DNA from: Microcaldota archaeon
Lineage (GTDB): Archaea > Micrarchaeota > Micrarchaeia > Micrarchaeales > Micrarchaeaceae
Assembly: GCA_021806185.1 (NCBI GenBank)
Contig: JAJZXZ010000014.1
Coordinates: 1 to 9,484, forward strand
DNA: 9,484 nucleotides
Reading direction: 5' to 3'
The position numbers and the translations under genes are program-made. A model generated the notes under the pieces. It was not told the DNA's origin, searched no databases, and worked only from the letters and a program-made list of their open reading frames with translations. Positions 1-5,482 of the stretch are shown piece after piece; the first letter of the stretch is position 1, and every line of letters starts with the position of its first letter.

Positions 1-245
1 TCGGCCTTCTCCAGCTTCTTGCTAGGGTTGAATGTCCAGATGAAACCCTTCTTAGTCTCAAGCACCATCCCACGCTTCTCCATGTAGTCAAGCGCAAGGT
101 TCAGGGTCGAGCGCATTACACCAGTCCGCAATCTAGCCAGTATCTGGTTCCTGCTAACTGGGTTATTGGCCTTCTTCACTACTTCCTCTATAGCCAGTAT
201 GGTCTTAAGCGTAGGATAATGGACGACTTCCTTTTGTATTTGCAT
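1..245 (-). CDS. Winged-helix DNA-binding protein, small, C-terminus cut by window edge
   Basis: Reading the minus strand from an ATG at 245 gives 81 uninterrupted codons to the left edge, so the C-terminus is missing. The protein starts MQIQKEVVHYPTLKTILAIE. Residues about 27-66 look like a helix-turn-helix (NPVSRNQILARL, then MRSTLNLALDYMEKRGMV) followed by a short beta-wing (VLETKKGFIWTFNP). This layout of helix, recognition helix, 'LxYMEKRGMV' and wing is typical of small archaeal winged-helix transcription factors and of plasmid or viral regulators; no ligand or metal site is visible. It is divergent from the AAA ATPase gene, and the shared spacer holds two repeat elements, so it could regulate that spacer, but this is inference. 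The exact family is not recognised. The reading frame is well supported by the protein pattern and by a TATA box 37 bp upstream. Confidence 0.7.
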   Translation of the reverse strand, partial: MQIQKEVVHYPTLKTILAIEEVVKKANNPVSRNQILARLRTGVMRSTLNLALDYMEKRGMVLETKKGFIWTFNPSKKLEKA

Positions 246-254
246 TATGTAACA

Positions 255-286
255 CCTAATAAATATATGCCCTAATAGATATATAA
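255..286. repeat. Tandem 16-bp direct repeat in the divergent spacer
   Basis: Two adjacent copies begin CCTAATA: 255-270 (cctaataaatatatgc) and 271-286 (cctaatagatatataa). They match at 13 of the first 14 positions. The second copy overlaps the TATA box of the winged-helix gene. Such a tandem repeat can be a binding site for a small winged-helix factor (autoregulation) or simply a local duplication. Confidence 0.6.
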
Positions 287-287
287 G
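277..287 (-). promoter_or_regulatory. TATA box for the minus-strand winged-helix gene
   Basis: On the minus strand this reads CTTATATATCT, centred about 37 bp upstream of the ATG at 245. It predicts a transcription start near 256 and a leader of about 11 nt. A second AT-rich match at 258-270 is only about 20 bp from the ATG, too close for a normal TATA-to-start distance, so the distal box is preferred. Confidence 0.45.
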
Positions 288-336
288 TCTTTCTACACAT
301 TTGGAAGTCTCTCTACATGAACTTGGCAATCCAAAG

Positions 337-347
337 CTTTATAAATT
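337..347 (+). promoter_or_regulatory. TATA box for the AAA ATPase gene
   Basis: The sequence ctttataaatt closely matches the archaeal TATA consensus. Centred near 342, it predicts transcription from about 367. The box lies inside the longer open frame that begins with a TTG at 301, which argues for the ATG at 394 as the real start, with a leader of about 27 nt. Confidence 0.6.
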
Positions 348-369
348 TACGTTAATAATAATTAACGTA
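348..369. promoter_or_regulatory. Inverted repeat, candidate operator of the AAA ATPase promoter
   Basis: A perfect 9-bp inverted repeat, tacgttaat at 348-356 and attaacgta at 361-369, is separated by aata. It begins one base after the TATA box and ends at the predicted transcription start, the usual position for an archaeal repressor site that blocks polymerase recruitment. The dyad is AT-rich, so an RNA hairpin is less likely than a protein site. Confidence 0.55.
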
Positions 370-393
370 GAATATAATATAGGTTATGTAATC

Positions 394-1674
394 ATGACAA
401 AGCTTGAGGATGCGCTTCGTAGCTTTAATCCCTGGTGGGAAAAGAAGTTTTCATTGGTTTATCACGAGCGAGAGGTGTATAGGGAAATTCAAGCGTACCT
501 AAAATTGCCGATGATGATAGCATTATCAGGCCTCAGGCGAGTAGGGAAGAGTACTATCATGTTTAAAATTGTCGAAGATTATATCGCTAAAGGAATGGAA
601 CCTGCCAGGGTGCTCTATTTTTCTTTTGATGACTTCAGGGATGCAGAGCCCAGCGAAATAATCCGGGAATATGCAAAGCTAAACAGGTTGGATATAAATG
701 AAGGAAAATACCTTTTCCTCTTTGACGAAGTGCAGAAGCTTGCCGATTGGCAAAACAAGATCAAAGTAATATACGATATCTACAAGGGCAGGATAAAAAT
801 AATACTCTCCGGATCAGAGTCATTGTTTTTGAAAAGGCGTACAAAAGAGAGCCTTGCCGGCAGGATATTCCTATTCAATGTATGCCAATTGTCCTTCAAG
901 GAGTTTATTGAGTTTAAGGATAAGAAAGCAATCCTAGAGCGGCCTAGGCTGCATCGTGAAGAGCTTTTACGGCTGTTTGAAGAATATATGCAGACGCAAG
1001 GCTTCCCAGAATTGGTCGGCGTCAGAGACAAAGAGATGATTAGGAAATATGTGAAAGAGGGGATAATAGATAAGATCATATACAAGGATATCCCCCAGCT
1101 CTTTAAGATAGGGGATATGAGCATCCTGGAATCATTAATCAACCTGCTCATTGACGAACCTGGCCAACTAATTGAGCTCTCCAAACTCGCAGCCGAGCTG
1201 AAGACCACGCGCCAGACGCTGTCGAATTATATCTCATATCTTGAAGAATCGCAACTACTAAGAAAACTTTATAACTACTCCAAAAATCGCAGAAAAACGG
1301 AGAGGAAGCTCAAGAAATACTATCCAACGGTGATAGCGGCAGACCTTCCGTTTAGCCCTGACAGCGCTTCGCGGTCCCATGCGTTTGAATGGCTGATTGT
1401 GAACCAGACCCGGGCAGAATTCTTCTGGCGCGATGCGTACAAGAACGAGGTTGATATAGTACTTGGTAAAAAAGCACCAATGCCTATTGAAATAAAATAT
1501 GGTAAAATATCAACAGAAGGGCTTTCTGCATTCATGCGCAAATTCAAAACTGACAAAGCAACCATTGTTTCATATGACAAGGAGGAAGTTATAAAGGTGA
1601 AGGAGGGGGATATAAAAGTAATCCCTGCCTACTACCTTCTTTTGGAAATAGGAACACTGGCTGGCCGTATATAG
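394..1674 (+). CDS. AAA-family ATPase with C-terminal DUF4143 (nuclease-like) domain
   Basis: This is a 426-residue member of the archaeal/bacterial ATPase family with an AAA_14 plus DUF4143 layout, close to the usual length. Visible parts: Walker A GLRRVGKS (46-53), Walker B LFLFDE (107-112), sensor-like ILSGSES (137-143), an AGR motif (155-157) followed by the family-typical LSFKEF segment, a winged-helix-like stretch (about 256-290), and a C-terminal region with E332, D354 and EIK (366-368) arranged like a PD-(D/E)XK nuclease core. It probably hydrolyses ATP, but the substrate is unknown; relatives are often found on mobile or accessory DNA. A longer frame opens at a TTG at 301, but it would contain the TATA box, so the ATG at 394 is chosen. 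The gene stands alone, divergent from the winged-helix gene. It is more A+T-rich than the genes to its right, consistent with a separate origin. Confidence 0.85.
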   Translation: MTKLEDALRSFNPWWEKKFSLVYHEREVYREIQAYLKLPMMIALSGLRRVGKSTIMFKIVEDYIAKGMEPARVLYFSFDDFRDAEPSEIIREYAKLNRLDINEGKYLFLFDEVQKLADWQNKIKVIYDIYKGRIKIILSGSESLFLKRRTKESLAGRIFLFNVCQLSFKEFIEFKDKKAILERPRLHREELLRLFEEYMQTQGFPELVGVRDKEMIRKYVKEGIIDKIIYKDIPQLFKIGDMSILESLINLLIDEPGQLIELSKLAAELKTTRQTLSNYISYLEESQLLRKLYNYSKNRRKTERKLKKYYPTVIAADLPFSPDSASRSHAFEWLIVNQTRAEFFWRDAYKNEVDIVLGKKAPMPIEIKYGKISTEGLSAFMRKFKTDKATIVSYDKEEVIKVKEGDIKVIPAYYLLLEIGTLAGRI

Positions 1675-1732
1675 GATTTTGTACACTCCACTTGCAAACC
1701 CGATTTACTACACCGCTGCAGTGGGCAAAAGC

Positions 1733-1740
1733 TTATAAAT
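1733..1740 (+). promoter_or_regulatory. TATA box of the mercury operon
   Basis: The motif ttataaat is preceded by a purine-rich BRE-like gcaaaag at 1725-1731. Its centre (about 1736) lies 25-26 bp before the ATG at 1762. This is the spacing expected when transcription starts at the start codon, so the first mRNA of the operon is probably leaderless. Confidence 0.65.
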
Positions 1741-1758
1741 ATGATTGGCTATTCATAT
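1739..1758. promoter_or_regulatory. Dyad ATATGA-N8-TCATAT, candidate ArsR operator
   Basis: Perfect 6-bp arms (1739-1744 and 1753-1758) flank an 8-bp spacer. The dyad occupies the space between the TATA box and the predicted transcription start, where a bound repressor would block initiation. The operon encodes an ArsR-type regulator as its third gene, so autoregulation through this site is likely. This is inferred from position and symmetry only. Confidence 0.45.
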
Positions 1759-1761
1759 ATC

Positions 1762-2271
1762 ATGGCAAGAGGGGGCTGGGTTATAGGCGCGATGCGTCTC
1801 GTTTTTAGCTCGAAGGCGTACTTTGCAGCGTTTATTGTCATAGCTGTACTCTCCTTCTTTGGCTATTCATACCTGCTATCCACCTCGTCGCTGAACATTG
1901 CAATCCCAAAGATAGCCTTTGGGCTGAATGCCTACTCGCTGGTCGTATCGGCATCGATAAGCGTGCTTCTCGCGCTCTCCTTGGTGATCAACGCATTCGC
2001 TTTCGCAAATAGGGCAACGCCGAGCGGAAAAGCCGGTTTGGGCGCCGTTTTGGCGATAATCCCGAGCAGCCTTTGCTGCACTGCGGTTATACCGACTATA
2101 TTGGCCGCGTTCGGCGCATCCACCAGCACCATAATAGGGATAACAGGCAAGCTCCAGGGCCCATTCGCCACTTACGAAGCGCTGTTCATCGCAGCATCTA
2201 TAGCCATTCTTTTGTTCAGCTTTTTGTTCGTCTCAAGGAATATTGCGAAATGCTGCATGGTGAATAAATGA
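1762..2271 (+). CDS. Four-helix membrane protein with two Cys-Cys pairs, putative Hg(II) transporter
   Basis: This is a 169-residue hydrophobic protein with four predicted membrane segments (about 20-40, 58-82, 92-119, 136-158). Two vicinal cysteine pairs stand out: C105-C106 in the third helix within PSSLCCTAVIP, and C164-C165 at the C-terminal tail, SRNIAKCCMVNK. MerT mercury importers likewise use one Cys pair in a helix and a second on the cytoplasmic side to hand Hg(II) to MerA; here the order and topology differ (MerT has three helices), so this is either a distant relative or a parallel solution. By the positive-inside rule the tail CC is likely cytoplasmic. The start at 1762 fits leaderless transcription; an in-frame ATG at 1741 lies only one base after the TATA box and is not used. 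The stop overlaps the next start as ATGA. Transport of Hg(II) is inferred from the CC pairs and from merA downstream. Confidence 0.75.
   Translation: MARGGWVIGAMRLVFSSKAYFAAFIVIAVLSFFGYSYLLSTSSLNIAIPKIAFGLNAYSLVVSASISVLLALSLVINAFAFANRATPSGKAGLGAVLAIIPSSLCCTAVIPTILAAFGASTSTIIGITGKLQGPFATYEALFIAASIAILLFSFLFVSRNIAKCCMVNK
2259..2263 (+). promoter_or_regulatory. Shine-Dalgarno GGTGA for the thioredoxin-fold gene
   Basis: GGTGA, complementary to the archaeal 16S 3' end (AUCACC), sits 4 nt before the ATG at 2268, inside the end of the preceding gene. It supports translational coupling at the ATGA overlap. Confidence 0.6.
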
Positions 2272-2834
2272 AAAAGAAGATAGTGTTCGGGGTCTCTGCG
2301 GCTGTCGTTGTGCTTGTCGTAGCAGCATTGCTGTTTATCAGCTCCAACCACAGCAGCGGCAATGCAATATCACAGAACATCACCATAGGATCGCTAGCTC
2401 CTGATTACGGCTTCCTCCTAAGCAACGGCTCGTATATGAATCTATCTGCATACAGAGGGCATCCTGTAGTCCTCTGGTTCGTAGCGACATGGTGCTCCAC
2501 CTGCGCGCAGGGGAATGAGCTACTGAACCAGCAGCAGAACTACCAGTTTTTTAAGCAGCGCGGGATTAAGATCATAGAATTGGAGATGTACAGGGACCTG
2601 GGCTATTCTGGGCCGTCGATAGCGAACTTTGTGGGCTCATATGCGCCAAATGCATACTCCAATGGCGCAATAGTCTCCGGGCTAGCAGGCTACAACATGA
2701 CTGCGGCATACAACCCGAAGGGCTACCTGGACATATATTATCTTATATCGGCGAACGGCACTGTGGTGTATATAAATGGAGAGCCGGCGTCAACCCTCGG
2801 GCAGCTTGAAGCCGCCATAAACAGCTCTTTGTAG
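2268..2834 (+). CDS. Membrane-anchored extracytoplasmic TlpA/thioredoxin-like protein without cis-proline
   Basis: This is a 188-residue protein. Residues 5-25 form a hydrophobic N-terminal anchor or signal after MKKK, with no lipobox cysteine. Residues about 36-188 have a TlpA/AhpC-TSA-type thioredoxin fold: IGSLAPDYGFLLSNG, then VVLWFVATWCSTC with redox or metal-binding C76 and C79. Members normally carry a cis-proline facing the CXXC (pattern GxPxxFLI). Here the matching segment is KGYLDIYYLISANG (151-164), with Leu or Asp where Pro is expected; the nearest Pro is P150. Five N-glycosylation sequons suit an outside location. Its start overlaps the stop of the Cys-Cys membrane protein, so the two are made together. 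It could reduce disulfides of that protein or bind Hg(II) outside the cell, in the place of MerP; the missing cis-proline favours metal binding. The fold is confident, the role inferred. Confidence 0.8.
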   Translation: MKKKIVFGVSAAVVVLVVAALLFISSNHSSGNAISQNITIGSLAPDYGFLLSNGSYMNLSAYRGHPVVLWFVATWCSTCAQGNELLNQQQNYQFFKQRGIKIIELEMYRDLGYSGPSIANFVGSYAPNAYSNGAIVSGLAGYNMTAAYNPKGYLDIYYLISANGTVVYINGEPASTLGQLEAAINSSL

Positions 2835-2838
2835 TGAT
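2834..2838 (+). promoter_or_regulatory. Shine-Dalgarno GTGAT deciding the ArsR start
   Basis: GTGAT begins on the last base of the preceding stop codon and lies 3 nt before the ATG at 2842. This favours the ATG over the TTG directly before it (2839). The same motif-to-start spacing recurs before merA and before the GT2 gene. Confidence 0.55.
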
Positions 2839-2841
2839 TTG

Positions 2842-3174
2842 ATGGACAAACTAGAATTCAAGGCATTCTTCCATGCGATAGGCGACTACAACAGGTTCAG
2901 CATATTGAGTTCGCTGGCAAAACGCGACCTTAGCGTGGGCGAAATAGTGGTGGCGACAGGGATCGAGCAGAGCAATGTTTCCCACCACATGCATTGCCTG
3001 TTGAATTGCGGGTTCGTCAGCGTTAGAAGGGATGGAAAGGAGCGCATCTACTCGCTTAACGAGGAGGTGAAACATGCGGTAAACGGCATAACGCGCCATG
3101 TAGACTCATACAAAAAGCGGATAATAGCCTGCGATATTGCAAATCGGGAGTACATCTCCACGGTGATAAGATAG
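2842..3174 (+). CDS. ArsR-family metal-responsive repressor, CmtR-type cysteine site
   Basis: This is a 110-residue winged-helix protein of normal ArsR length. DNA-binding core: LSVGEIVVATGIEQSNVSHH (about 30-49) leads into the recognition helix, then a wing FVSVRRDGKERIYSL (58-72). The classical arsenic site CVC in helix 3 is absent (LAKRDLSVGEI). Instead there are exactly three cysteines: C52 and C56 at the end of the recognition helix (SNVSHHMHCLLNCGFV) and C97 near the C-terminus. Spacings of 4 and 41 residues equal those of the Cd/Pb site of mycobacterial CmtR (C57, C61, C102, from memory), whose helix reads very similarly. A three-thiolate site also suits Hg(II). Standing just before merA, it is probably the mercury-sensing autorepressor of the operon, a role filled by ArsR-type proteins in Sulfolobus and actinobacterial mer loci. 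The stop TAG overlaps the proposed ATA start of merA. Confidence 0.85.
   Translation: MDKLEFKAFFHAIGDYNRFSILSSLAKRDLSVGEIVVATGIEQSNVSHHMHCLLNCGFVSVRRDGKERIYSLNEEVKHAVNGITRHVDSYKKRIIACDIANREYISTVIR
3162..3167 (+). promoter_or_regulatory. Perfect Shine-Dalgarno GGTGAT pointing to a non-canonical merA start
   Basis: GGTGAT is fully complementary to the archaeal anti-SD core and is the best such motif in the operon. It lies 3 nt before an in-frame ATA at 3171, with the same spacing as the arsR motif. No ATG, GTG or TTG lies at that place in the merA frame; the first conventional candidate, TTG at 3195, has no comparable motif. Confidence 0.55.
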
Positions 3175-4586
3175 AAGAGTTCGAATACGCAATATTGGGG
3201 CAGGGATCCGCCGCATTCGCCGCTGCGATAAAGGCGAATAGCCTTGGAATCAAAACCGTGATGATAGGCAGCGGCGCCACCAAAGGCGCGATACTTGGAG
3301 GCACCTGCATAAACGTTGGATGTGTGCCGAGCAAGAGGCTCATAACTGTTAGTACGTTTGTAGAAGAGCTCAGGAAACGGCGATATGCAGGTCTCGATTA
3401 CACCATCGGTAAGACTGACTATGCGGAAATAGTCGAAGAGAAGGATAGGATCGTAGACAGCCTGAGAGCGGAGAAGTACAAAAGTGTGCTCGAGAGCATG
3501 GAAAACGTCGCTTTCATAGACGCGCCTGGTGCATTCATAGACGCGAACACCATTATGGCCGGAACTAGGGAGATAAGGTCGAGGCACGTACTGATAGCGA
3601 CAGGTGCGCGGGCCTCTGTTCCTCAGATCAAGGGCATAGAAAAGGCCAGCTACCTCACAAACGAAGAGGCCTTGTCTATGGACACGCTCCCGGAATCCCT
3701 CATAGTTGTAGGCGGAAGGGCGCTGGGGCTGGAGTTCGCCCAGCTTTTCGCCGGGCTGGGCGTCAGGGTCACGCTGCTGCAGAGAAGCGATAGGATAATA
3801 CCGAACTGGGAGCCTGAAGTAAGCAGCCACCTTGCGGAGTACCTGAAGGAGAGCGGAGTGGACATAGTAACAGGCGTGGCCCTATCGGAGGTAGGATCAA
3901 GGAATGGATTAAAGAGCATAACAGCGTTAACCGGTGGAAAAGAGGCGGTCTTCGAAGCAGAGGAGATACTTTTCGCTACAGGAAGGACCGCCAACACGGA
4001 AAGGCTGAACCTTGGTGCTGCTGGCGTCCAGCTGAACGAGAGAAAATTCGTCAAGGTTGACAGCACCCTGAGGACAACCGCTGCAAAAATATACGCAGCA
4101 GGTGACGTAACTGGAGAGCCTATGCTCGAGTCCCTCGCAGCAAAGGAGGGCAACGTTGCAACCTCCAACATTTTCGAGAAGGCTAACAAGGCAATGGATC
4201 TCAATGAGATACCGAGCGCGATATTCACGTATCCGGAGGCGGCCATGGTAGGAATGACAGAGGAGCAGGTGTTGGAAAATAAGATAAAATGCAGCTGCAG
4301 CCCACTGGAATTCAAGTTTGTGGCGAAAGCCGCGATAATCGGGGATACGAGGGGGCTGGTGAAAATAGTGGCAGACAGCAAGAGCAAGAAGATACTCGGG
4401 GTGCACATCCTTGCGCCGCACGCAGCGGACCTCATCCACGAAGGAGTGCTAGCGGTCAAATTCGGCTTGACAATAGACGACATAATAGACACTGTGCACG
4501 TCTTCCCGACGCTTAGCGAAGGGATGAAGCTTGCAGCCCTCGCTTTCTACGAGGATGTCTCAAAGCTCAGCTGCTGCACCGTATAG
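3171..4586 (+). CDS. merA: Mercuric reductase (MerA), core form without NmerA domain
   Basis: This cytosolic flavoprotein of the pyridine nucleotide-disulfide oxidoreductase family reduces Hg(II) to volatile Hg(0) with NAD(P)H. Numbering from 3171 (471 residues): FAD-binding YAILGQGSAAFAA (6-18), redox pair GTCINVGCVPSK (C46, C51), ATGA motif (about 143-146), NAD(P)-binding VVGGRALGLE (179-188), second FAD motif AAGDVTGEP (309-317), and C-terminal LSCCTV with C468-C469, the pair that takes Hg(II) from the partner subunit. The terminal CC separates MerA from lipoamide dehydrogenase, whose catalytic His in HPTLSE is Phe here (F445, FPTLSE). F445 also aligns with Tyr605 of Tn501 MerA, while the other active-site Tyr appears kept (Y161). 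An extra CxC (C374, C376) is unusual. No N-terminal HMA domain is present, as in many archaeal MerAs. The start is uncertain: TTG at 3195 would remove the first beta strand of the FAD fold, whereas ATA at 3171 keeps it and has an ideal SD. Confidence 0.93.
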   Translation: MEEFEYAILGQGSAAFAAAIKANSLGIKTVMIGSGATKGAILGGTCINVGCVPSKRLITVSTFVEELRKRRYAGLDYTIGKTDYAEIVEEKDRIVDSLRAEKYKSVLESMENVAFIDAPGAFIDANTIMAGTREIRSRHVLIATGARASVPQIKGIEKASYLTNEEALSMDTLPESLIVVGGRALGLEFAQLFAGLGVRVTLLQRSDRIIPNWEPEVSSHLAEYLKESGVDIVTGVALSEVGSRNGLKSITALTGGKEAVFEAEEILFATGRTANTERLNLGAAGVQLNERKFVKVDSTLRTTAAKIYAAGDVTGEPMLESLAAKEGNVATSNIFEKANKAMDLNEIPSAIFTYPEAAMVGMTEEQVLENKIKCSCSPLEFKFVAKAAIIGDTRGLVKIVADSKSKKILGVHILAPHAADLIHEGVLAVKFGLTIDDIIDTVHVFPTLSEGMKLAALAFYEDVSKLSCCTV

Positions 4587-4615
4587 CCATCCCGGCTCCG
4601 CACGGCTCTCAAGCC

Positions 4616-4623
4616 TTTTAAAG
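4616..4623 (+). promoter_or_regulatory. Probable TATA box of the surface protein/GT2 pair
   Basis: The sequence ttttaaag is centred about 30 bp before the ATG at 4650, predicting a start of transcription around 4645 and a leader of only a few bases. It marks the 63-bp gap after merA as the start of a new transcription unit. A short T run inside it could also help end the merA transcript, but no clear terminator is seen. Confidence 0.4.
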
Positions 4624-4649
4624 CTATTTGCGATATAATATGGGTTAAA

Positions 4650-5474
4650 ATGAAGGCATTAATTGCGCTTCTTGCCATGGCGATCATCGTGGTGCCCGCA
4701 AGCGCCGGAACCGTGACATTGTCAGGCGCGTGCGGCTCCAACCTGATAAACTCGTCAGCCAACTACACGACATTCACGCTCTCGAACCTCGGCAACCAGA
4801 CTGCCACGCAGCTGCTGGTGGTGCCAAGGCTCGGAGGCGGCACGCCTGCAAACGCCAGCCAGTCGATAGCGTCGCTCGCCCCTGGCCAGAACACCACGAT
4901 GACATTCCATTTCAGCAGCACCTCTGCGCCAGGCAGCTATGCCGGCAGCTATAGCGTGACATATACACAGGGGCCAGCCACGTTCTTCACGGTGTTCCCC
5001 TGCGTGCTCGACTTCGGAAAGGCCGCGGCAAGCCTGATCAGGATATACAACATAAGCTGGAGCGGCAGCTCGCTGAGCATGATGGTGATAAACCTGGGGC
5101 AGAGCCCAGTCTATGCGAATGTCACGGTGATACTGCCGCAGACGTTCAGCGCCTATCCGAAGAACACCACTGTCTACCTGAACGGTTCGTCCCCAAGCAG
5201 GGTCAGCTTTGCGGTATCGCATCCCTCTTCAAGCGGCGCCACATACGAGATAGCGGCAGCGGCATCGTACCTAAGCTCTGGCGTCCACTACGCGTCGCTG
5301 CAGCTCTACACGCTGGCGTTCCCGGCTCCTGGCAGCAGCACCCAGTCGGGGCTCCTGTCCTCGCCGTACGCTCCGTACATCCTTATCGTGGCGGTAATAG
5401 CGGTGCTTGTCGCCCTGATAATATTCGCAGCCATAAGGAAGAGGAGGAAGGCAAAGGAGCCTGAGAAGCGATAG
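4650..5474 (+). CDS. Secreted surface protein with C-terminal membrane anchor, sequon-rich
   Basis: This 274-residue protein is exported and anchored. Residues 1-19 are a signal peptide ending in PASA before GTVTL. The ectodomain (20-240) is rich in Ser, Thr, Asn, Gly and Ala, with alternating polar and hydrophobic segments suggesting two beta-sandwich (Ig or CARDB-like) domains. Two cysteines (C28 and C118) could form a disulfide. Nine N-X-S/T sequons are present (N34, N38, N49, N68, N81, N134, N157, N172, N178). Residues 243-262 are a membrane helix followed by a basic tail, RKRRKAKEPEKR, placing the ectodomain outside. No enzyme motif is seen; it resembles archaeal S-layer-associated or cell-surface glycoproteins in style, without a family I can name. 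A glycosyltransferase gene follows 8 bp later, so the protein may be a substrate of the local glycosylation system. That link is inference. Confidence 0.75.
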   Translation: MKALIALLAMAIIVVPASAGTVTLSGACGSNLINSSANYTTFTLSNLGNQTATQLLVVPRLGGGTPANASQSIASLAPGQNTTMTFHFSSTSAPGSYAGSYSVTYTQGPATFFTVFPCVLDFGKAAASLIRIYNISWSGSSLSMMVINLGQSPVYANVTVILPQTFSAYPKNTTVYLNGSSPSRVSFAVSHPSSSGATYEIAAAASYLSSGVHYASLQLYTLAFPAPGSSTQSGLLSSPYAPYILIVAVIAVLVALIIFAAIRKRRKAKEPEKR

Positions 5475-5479
5475 ATGAT
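5474..5479 (+). promoter_or_regulatory. SD-like GATGAT supporting the TTG start of the GT2 gene
   Basis: GATGAT differs from GGTGAT by one base and lies 3 nt before the TTG at 5483. It starts on the last base of the preceding stop codon. It supports the TTG start; the ATG at 5475 is in another frame. Confidence 0.45.
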
Positions 5480-5482
5480 TTT

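Noticed and set aside
301..393. N-terminal extension of the AAA ATPase from a TTG at 301
   Set aside because: The extension would contain the TATA box and the inverted repeat, and its residues (KFTLIIINVEYNIGYVI) do not look like part of the family; the ATG at 394 is better.
1711..1724. Imperfect dyad around CTGCAG upstream of the mer TATA box
   Set aside because: The arms match only partly (one mismatch in 6 bp), and a stronger dyad lies in the expected repressor position at 1739-1758.
3048..3830. Minus-strand open frame of 260 codons opposite arsR and merA
   Set aside because: It overlaps two well-supported genes and has low-complexity Arg/Tyr-rich content with no motif.
3650..4492. Long minus-strand open frame of 280 codons opposite merA
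   Set aside because: It lies fully inside merA, has no recognisable domain, and its Ser/Ala/Leu-rich product is typical of the antisense frame of a coding sequence.
3171..4586. Dihydrolipoamide dehydrogenase instead of MerA
   Set aside because: The catalytic His of the HPTLSE motif is Phe, the protein ends in the MerA-type Cys-Cys pair, and its neighbours are a metal-type ArsR and Cys-rich membrane proteins, not 2-oxoacid dehydrogenase genes.
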